NCBI GenBank assembly: GCA_022750115.1
Contig: JAKIWI010000009.1
Span: forward strand, 1-64,000
Source: Thermoplasmata archaeon
GTDB taxonomy: Archaea > Thermoplasmatota > Thermoplasmata > Lutacidiplasmatales > UBA184
Reading direction: 5' to 3'
DNA: 64,000 nucleotides
In this document: positions 60,006 through 64,000 of the stretch, in pieces
Numbering within the stretch: the stretch's first letter is position 1
Layout: each line of letters opens with the position of its first letter
The notes under the pieces: generated by a model
The model's database searches: none
What the model saw: the letters and a program-made list of their open reading frames with translations, nothing else
Told to the model about the DNA's origin: nothing
Program-made: the position numbers and the translations under genes

Positions 60006-60539
60006 TCAGACGATGGCGAGGTCGAGAAGGTCGATCCCACCGGTCGGTGCGGAGACCGAGCCGTAGTCGACGTAGATGTGTACGGTCGCGACCATCGGGA
60101 GGGGGAGCCCGAGAACGCCCAACTTCACGGCCTCCGAATTGAATCCATGCGCCCCCCCGCCACTCGCCGTGGTGACATGGAACGCGTTGGTTTGGGTGGC
60201 GATCGTCGCGGAGAAGGAGAGCGTGAGCTCGACCGCGTAGTCCCCCGCCGTGCAGGTCGTCCCCCCGGTGGACGAGGAAAACACCAGGTTCGCGGAGCCG
60301 AGGGTCAGGGGGATGTTCTTCGTTCCCGTGGTACACACGGTGGTTCCCCCCGGCACGGTGGTCACGGCGAGCGTCGCGGCCGAGTAGCCGTTGGCCCCGT
60401 CGCTGCCGACTTCGTACTCTCGGATCGACTCGCTCACCGGGAGGACCGTCAGCACCGCTCCGCGCGCCGTCGGGGCCGACCCGACGACGACGAGCAGCAG
60501 CGCCGCGGCGACGACGATCCACGGGGTCGAGGGCTTCAC
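60006..60539 (-). CDS. secreted protein, paralogue B
   Basis: 177 residues from GTG 60539. A signal peptide (PWIVVAAALLLVVVGSAPTARGA) is followed by a beta-rich domain: GANGYSAATLAVTTVP, VCTTGTKN, SSSTGGTTCTAGDYAVELTLSFSATI, TQTNAFHVTT and VDYGSVSAPTGGIDLLD. The protein is clearly related to paralogue A at 61620-62153, which has the same length. Two conserved Cys may form a disulfide. The GTG overlaps the stop of the zinc-binding membrane protein gene by four bases. Family not recognised. Confidence 0.75.
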   Translation of the reverse strand: MKPSTPWIVVAAALLLVVVGSAPTARGAVLTVLPVSESIREYEVGSDGANGYSAATLAVTTVPGGTTVCTTGTKNIPLTLGSANLVFSSSTGGTTCTAGDYAVELTLSFSATIATQTNAFHVTTASGGGAHGFNSEAVKLGVLGLPLPMVATVHIYVDYGSVSAPTGGIDLLDLAIV

Positions 60540-61474
60540 GGCCGGCCCCCGGATCGGAACAACAGGCTGTCGCAGTTGGGGCAAACGCCCTTGTGACCGG
60601 CGGCGCGGGCACGGATCTCGCAGCCCGCGCACAGCGGCTCCCCGCACACCGTGCACGATTCGTTGCCCGTCTTCGGCACGATGAGGGCGCTGCAGCCCGT
60701 GCATCGAACGGGAGACGGCGTCGGACGGGGCGGAAGTGCCGGTGCGGGGCTCCGAGGGGCCGCTCGCGGGAGGCGCGCCGCGGGGAGTACACTGGGGGCC
60801 GGCGAGGACTTCGCGGGGCCTTTGCTCGGCCGCACCGGCGCCGGGGCAGGCCGTTCCGCGGAGTGGAGGATCTCGTCCAACGCGGTCTCCACGTCGCGCA
60901 TCGTTTTCTCGACCTCGCCCGGGGCTCGTGGTTCCACCCGCTCGGCCGGCGCCGTGGTCGGCGGCGGAGGGGAGGGTCGCCGAGGCTCCGCCACGGTGGG
61001 GACGGTCAGGCCCCGGATCGGAGGAGACGGCCCCGCCGAGGGTGCGCGAACGGGAATCGAGCTCTCATCGTACTCCAGCCCCGCGAGGATCGAGGTCGCC
61101 GACCAGGTGGAATTCGACCGCCGGGCGGTCGGGTCGCAGACGATGGCGCTCTCGCCGAGGTACTCGTCGCCTCCCGCGAGGATCACGGTGACTCCGCCCG
61201 CGAACACGACCCCACCGACGGCGGTGAACGTCGACCAGAGGGGCACCCGGCCCGCGACGAGTCCCGCGCCGGTCAGGGCGTGGGCCACCACGGCCAGGAC
61301 GAGCGCCGCGCCGCCGAGGAGCAGGAGAGGAACGGCATCGGGGAGTCGCTCCTGCCACCCCGCCAGGGGGCCCGGCTTGGGCGAGTCCGCTTCCGAACGC
61401 CCCGTCGGTGGGGGAGACGGCGTGGGAGCGGCCCCAGTGGCCCGGCCACCCGCCGGCGCACCCTGCGAGACCAT
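60536..61474 (-). CDS. membrane protein with C-terminal double zinc ribbon
   Basis: 312 residues. After a Pro-rich N-terminus come two membrane helices (AVPLLLLGGAALVLAVVAHAL and FTAVGGVVFAGGVTVILAG), then a long Pro/Ala-rich linker with a short amphipathic helix (VEKTMRDVETALDEILHSAE). The last 50 residues hold four CxxC pairs (CTGC, CTVC, CAGC, CPNC), which should bind two zinc ions. The gene lies between two genes for related secreted proteins. A role in their assembly or display is possible but inferred only from position. Confidence 0.75.
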   Translation of the reverse strand: MVSQGAPAGGRATGAAPTPSPPPTGRSEADSPKPGPLAGWQERLPDAVPLLLLGGAALVLAVVAHALTGAGLVAGRVPLWSTFTAVGGVVFAGGVTVILAGGDEYLGESAIVCDPTARRSNSTWSATSILAGLEYDESSIPVRAPSAGPSPPIRGLTVPTVAEPRRPSPPPPTTAPAERVEPRAPGEVEKTMRDVETALDEILHSAERPAPAPVRPSKGPAKSSPAPSVLPAARLPRAAPRSPAPALPPRPTPSPVRCTGCSALIVPKTGNESCTVCGEPLCAGCEIRARAAGHKGVCPNCDSLLFRSGGRP

Positions 61475-61578
61475 GTCCCGGGTCGCGGAGACTCAACTCC
61501 CGAGGATAGTCCTGTCGGCCGACTGGAAACGGCCCTGGCGGGCGCCGACGCGGCGTTGGCTGCGTCGAGGGTTGGGGG

Positions 61579-61603
61579 GAGGGGAGGGGGAAACCCTCCC
61601 CTC
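61579..61603 (-). terminator. perfect 10-bp hairpin after paralogue A
   Basis: GAGGGGAGGG and CCCTCCCCTC enclose a 5-base loop, starting 17 bases after the paralogue A stop in its reading direction. It lies in the 145-base gap before the zinc-ribbon membrane protein. It can end or slow transcription, leaving paralogue A at higher level than the next genes. The rest of the gap shows nothing clear. Confidence 0.5.
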
Positions 61604-61619
61604 GGGACGACGAGGCCGT

Positions 61620-62153
61620 CTACTGGACGACCGTGTCGAGGACCGTCACACCGCCCGCGGGTGGGTTGACGGCGCCGTAGTCGACGAAGACGTCGACCGA
61701 CTGGGTGAACGCGCTGCTCGAGCCGGTTCCGAGGGTGACCGACTCCGAGTTGGTCTCAACGCTCCCCGCGCCCACCTGGGTCGTGACCGTGATCGCGTTG
61801 GTCTGGGTCGTGATCGTGGCGGAGAACGAGAAAACGAACTCCTCCGCGAAGTCGCCGGTCGTGCAGACCGTGCCGCCCGTCGTGGACGACAGCACCAAGG
61901 TGACCGTGCCCGCCGAGCTCGCGCCGGTCTTCGTACCCGACGTGCACGCCGCGATGGCGGCCGGGACCGTGGAGACCGAGAGCGTTGCCGACGAGTAGCC
62001 GTTCGCCCCCGTGTTCCCACCTTGGTAGTAGTTCGCGCTCTGGTTCGTGGTCGTGCTGGTCAGAACGGCCGCAAGAGCGAACCCTCCCGCCAAGGCCAAG
62101 GCCAAAACCGTCGTGGCGAGGTAGATCGTCCGAACGCGCTGGTTCCCTCTCAT
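61620..62153 (-). CDS. secreted protein, paralogue A
   Basis: 177 residues from ATG 62153. A basic start (MRGNQRVR) and hydrophobic core (LATTVLALALAGGFALAAVL) form a signal peptide or anchor. The outer part matches paralogue B: GANGYSSATLSVSTVP, ACTSGTKTG, STTGGTVCTTGDFAEEFVFSFSATI, TQTNAITVTT and VDYGAVNPPAGGVTVLD. Two Cys are conserved. It may be a cell-surface or fibre protein. A TATA-like CTAAATAC lies about 47-54 bases before the ATG. The frame stays open for 55 codons upstream, but that part is not signal-like. Confidence 0.78.
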   Translation of the reverse strand: MRGNQRVRTIYLATTVLALALAGGFALAAVLTSTTTNQSANYYQGGNTGANGYSSATLSVSTVPAAIAACTSGTKTGASSAGTVTLVLSSTTGGTVCTTGDFAEEFVFSFSATITTQTNAITVTTQVGAGSVETNSESVTLGTGSSSAFTQSVDVFVDYGAVNPPAGGVTVLDTVVQ

Positions 62154-62199
62154 TGTTTCAGTGTCCCGCGGGGAGCGGCGACTGTTCTCGGAGAGCGTG

Positions 62200-62207
62200 G
62201 TATTTAG
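62200..62207 (-). promoter_or_regulatory. TATA box of paralogue A
   Basis: CTAAATAC on the minus strand is the main AT-rich box of the 204-base divergent gap and lies 47-54 bases before ATG 62153. Confidence 0.55.
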
Positions 62208-62324
62208 ACGCACACGCTCGAAGCGAACCTTCTTCCCGGCGCCGTCCCACCACTGATACTTCGGCGCGGGCGGGCGCCGGTTCGCGGGAGCCGGGCCCCG
62301 GTTTCGTTCTGCCCCCACACCAAC

Positions 62325-62332
62325 CTATATAG
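62325..62332 (+). promoter_or_regulatory. TATA box of the coiled-coil gene
   Basis: CTATATAG lies 26-33 bases before ATG 62358, a near-perfect leaderless promoter layout. Confidence 0.75.
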
Positions 62333-62357
62333 TGGACGGACCCCCATTCGACGACGA

Positions 62358-63095
62358 ATGAGCGGGCGACCGGCCGCCCCACCCGGCGCGTCCACGCTCC
62401 GGGTCGAGGTCCTCAAGGAGCTCCAGCAGCTCATCGACAACCGAGACGCCCGCGACCGTCTCGAGAAGAGCGCCTTCGGCGAGGTCAAGGGAAAGGAGCA
62501 CTGGGTCCTCCATCTCCTCCTCCGCTCGCAGGAATCGACCAACACCCACTTCGACACGCTGATCGGCACTGCCTACTCGAATCTCGTCGCGCGCCTCCAG
62601 GGGCTCGACGACCGGCTCGGCCGGTTCGAGGAGCACCAGAGCGCCGCCGAGTCCGACGTCCGTTCCCGGCTCGACGCGCTCGACACCACCCTGCTCGCCC
62701 GCGTCGACAAGGGCCTCGCCGACGCCAACGATCGCCTCGTGAAATCCGTCGGCGACGCGGTCTCGGAGAACCTCGACGTGAAGTGGAAGCCCGTCGGAGA
62801 ATCCATCGAGACGTTCGCGCAGGGCTCCCGGCAGATCCTGAAGGACGTCAGCGACACCTACCGGGTCGCGACCCAGACCCGCCTCTTGCTCAACGAGAAC
62901 GCCCGGCGGATCGCCGACCTCGGGCGGGACATCGTCGCGCTCGAGGAGAGCCTGAAGCTCGTCGTCCAGAAGACGATCGAGGACGGACTCGCACCGCTCG
63001 AGGCGAGGGTCGCCGCCCTCGAGTCCCATGCCGGGCTCGGCGCCCCAACTTCGACGAACGGGGAGCGACCGGCGCCCCCGTCGACGGAACCGTAG
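62358..63095 (+). CDS. coiled-coil protein of unknown function
   Basis: 245 residues, mainly helical, without membrane segments. RVEVLKELQQLIDNRDARDRLEKSAFGEVKGKEHWVLHLLL is a compact N-terminal part. Long heptad-like stretches follow (LQGLDDRLGRFEEHQSAAESDV; LARVDKGLADANDRLVKSVGDAV; IADLGRDIVALEESLKLVVQKTIEDG). The tail is Pro/Ser/Thr-rich. No family recognised; it could be structural or a partner of a larger complex. It is divergent from paralogue A and followed after 20 bases by the phosphopantoate-beta-alanine ligase gene. Confidence 0.75.
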   Translation: MSGRPAAPPGASTLRVEVLKELQQLIDNRDARDRLEKSAFGEVKGKEHWVLHLLLRSQESTNTHFDTLIGTAYSNLVARLQGLDDRLGRFEEHQSAAESDVRSRLDALDTTLLARVDKGLADANDRLVKSVGDAVSENLDVKWKPVGESIETFAQGSRQILKDVSDTYRVATQTRLLLNENARRIADLGRDIVALEESLKLVVQKTIEDGLAPLEARVAALESHAGLGAPTSTNGERPAPPSTEP

Positions 63096-63115
63096 ACCGG
63101 GATCGCCTCGCGCGC

Positions 63116-63931
63116 ATGACCCGCATCTCCCCCCGTCACCCGCGCTACCGGAGCTTGCGAACCCGCGCCACCCTTGCCGAGCTCGCGCGGAGCGGATTGG
63201 TCGCGCCCGAGGGGCTGATCGCCCACGGCCGGGGCGAGGCGTTCGACTACTTCCTCGGGGAGCGGACGACGCCCAGCGCCCGCCGGGCGATCCGCGCGGC
63301 GGCCCGGTGGCTCGTGAACGCCCGGACTCCCGTGATCTCCGTGAACGGCAACGTCGCGGCGCTCGCGGCCCCCGAGGTCGCTCGCCTTCAGCGGGCCGTT
63401 CCCTCGCTCCGGGTCGAGGTGAACCTGTTCCACCGCACCCCCACGCGGGTGCGGCAGATCGCTCACCTCCTCGAGGCGGCCGGTGTCCGGGACGTCCTCG
63501 GCCTGGTCGCCACGGGGCGGATACCGGGACTTCCGAGCGACCGGGCCATCGTGGACCGGCGGGGGATCCTCGCGGCGGACGTTTGCCTCGTTCCGCTCGA
63601 GGATGGGGATCGGACGCTGGCGCTCCGCCGCCTCGGGAAGAAGGTGATCGCCATCGACCTGAACCCGCTGTCGCGGACCGCGGAGACCGCGGACCTCCCC
63701 ATCATCGACGAGCTGACCCGCGCGCTGACCCAGATGGCGGTCGAGGTCGGACGCCCAAGGCCGAGGCGCGCGGGGGAGTTCCCCCCGTTCGACGCTACGG
63801 GCGCACTACGGGCAGCGCGCCGGACGATGTCGCGGCGCTTGGCGGCGGGTCCACGACGTCGCGCGCCGGGGCGATCAGCTTCGCCGCGACGTGTCCGAGG
63901 AACGACGCGTCGCTCCCGTCGAACGCCTTGA
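63116..63931 (+). CDS. 4-phosphopantoate-beta-alanine ligase (archaeal phosphopantothenate synthetase)
   Basis: 271 residues. ISPRHPRYRSLRTRATLAELARSGLV, GLIAHGRGEAFDYFLGERT, TPVISVNGNVAAL, EVNLFHRTPTRV, LVPLEDGDRTLALRRLGKKVIAIDLNPLSRTAETADLPIIDEL are diagnostic for this archaea-specific enzyme. It joins 4-phosphopantoate and beta-alanine to make 4'-phosphopantothenate in archaeal CoA synthesis. The final 45 residues are Arg-rich and overlap the convergent GAF gene by 137 bases, so they may be a non-conserved extension. ATG 63116 starts directly before the conserved N-terminus. Confidence 0.95.
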   Translation: MTRISPRHPRYRSLRTRATLAELARSGLVAPEGLIAHGRGEAFDYFLGERTTPSARRAIRAAARWLVNARTPVISVNGNVAALAAPEVARLQRAVPSLRVEVNLFHRTPTRVRQIAHLLEAAGVRDVLGLVATGRIPGLPSDRAIVDRRGILAADVCLVPLEDGDRTLALRRLGKKVIAIDLNPLSRTAETADLPIIDELTRALTQMAVEVGRPRPRRAGEFPPFDATGALRAARRTMSRRLAAGPRRRAPGRSASPRRVRGTTRRSRRTP

Positions 63932-64000
63932 CCTCGTTGCCGTCGACGTCGATCTCCCCGAGGACCCGCTCCCCGTCGAGGATCGGCACCACGATCTCCG
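63795..64000 (-). CDS. GAF-domain protein, 3' part only
   Basis: The gene continues past the window edge. The visible C-terminal 68 residues or so read EIVVPILDGERVLGEIDVDG then AFDGSDASFLGHVAAKLIAP, a typical last third of a GAF domain. The pattern resembles free methionine-R-sulfoxide reductase or other small GAF proteins, but the catalytic Cys region is outside the window. No start codon can be assigned; in-frame GTG codons near 63992 are probably internal. It overlaps the ligase gene tail to tail. Confidence 0.7.
   Translation of the reverse strand, partial: EIVVPILDGERVLGEIDVDGNEVKAFDGSDASFLGHVAAKLIAPARDVVDPPPSAATSSGALPVVRP

Noticed and set aside
60540-60704. Upstream in-frame extension of secreted paralogue B (55 codons), equal in length to that of paralogue A
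   Set aside because: The two extensions are not similar to each other, and both proteins have proper signal peptides at the shorter starts. Equal length is a coincidence.
61484-61500. GGAGACTC, the same string that ends the two tRNA introns
   Set aside because: No TTCAAAGG and no T-stem partner lies upstream, and no cloverleaf can be folded. It is just upstream of the zinc-ribbon membrane protein ATG and is probably a chance match.
1-64000. CRISPR arrays, insertion sequences, prophage genes, rRNA genes, replication origin
   Set aside because: I saw no regularly spaced repeats, transposase or integrase motifs, rRNA segments or Orc1/Cdc6 gene. The Cas4-like nuclease at 55.7 kb has no cas neighbours and does not indicate a CRISPR locus.

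Overview
The window is a stretch of archaeal chromosome with very high GC (roughly two thirds or more). The ribosomal proteins are of archaeal type (S4e, L32e, L19e, S6e). Other archaeal markers are RNase P protein Rnp1, aIF2-gamma, PCNA, Cbf5, a three-gene HMG-CoA synthase cluster, archaeal phosphopantoate-beta-alanine ligase, Sec11-type signal peptidase and type IV pilins with their own prepilin peptidase. Many genes have a TATA-like box only 22-30 bases before the start codon, which points to leaderless mRNAs. Gene content and order suggest a high-GC, uncultured-type member of Thermoplasmatota. That placement is inference, not a measured phylogeny.

Layout. (1) 1-6.9 kb: a tRNA-Ala(GGC) gene with an intron in its T-loop; a mevalonate cluster (XRE-type regulator, HMG-CoA synthase, thiolase homologue, DUF35 protein); a DUF835 protein, a glycosyltransferase and a zinc-ribbon protein; then a tRNA-Arg(TCT) gene on the minus strand with an intron at the same T-loop site. 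(2) 6.9-10.2 kb: DUF99 protein, a membrane zinc-ribbon protein, DUF2203 protein and threonine ammonia-lyase. (3) 10.4-26.6 kb: one long plus-strand array of 23 ribosomal protein genes with rnp1, followed by secY, an EMC3/YidC-like DUF106 gene, cmk and cbf5, mostly joined by 4-base stop/start overlaps. (4) 26.6-33.8 kb: MMPL exporter, peroxiredoxin, Lrp-type RAM domain protein, CysRS, a complete thiolase and PCNA. (5) 33.8-45.7 kb: MFS transporter, AlaX, GNAT and small conserved genes, sugar epimerase and GT2, FKBP, aquaporin with a TrmB-like regulator, cupredoxin with a 37-residue membrane protein, a cobalamin-binding mutase subunit with MeaB, and prepilin peptidase. (6) 45.7-54.8 kb: S6e/aIF2-gamma/Trm112-like operon, a cyclase, membrane proteins, signal peptidase, two tandem pilins, a DHA2 exporter and PRPP synthetase. 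(7) 54.8-64 kb: GNAT protein, a duplicated Cas4/RecB-like nuclease, NadB, an isovaleryl-CoA-type dehydrogenase, a secreted-protein cluster, a coiled-coil protein, phosphopantoate-beta-alanine ligase and an incomplete GAF protein.

How the genes fit together. The first cluster should make HMG-CoA for isoprenoid lipids, but its thiolase homologue lacks both the nucleophilic Cys and the His of the GHP motif. A complete thiolase at 31.7-32.9 kb could supply acetoacetyl-CoA instead. The ribosomal array couples ribosome synthesis to membrane insertion (SecY, DUF106) and rRNA modification (Cbf5). MeaB and the B12-binding subunit belong to methylmalonyl-CoA mutase, whose large subunit is outside the window. 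Prepilin peptidase (44.8-45.7 kb) probably processes the pilins at 50.9-52.1 kb.

The strongest unusual signal is the pair of tRNA genes that share a T-loop intron (position 59/60) with the same bulge-helix-bulge splice element. No CRISPR array, insertion sequence, rRNA gene or origin was recognised. No gap between genes exceeds 300 bases.
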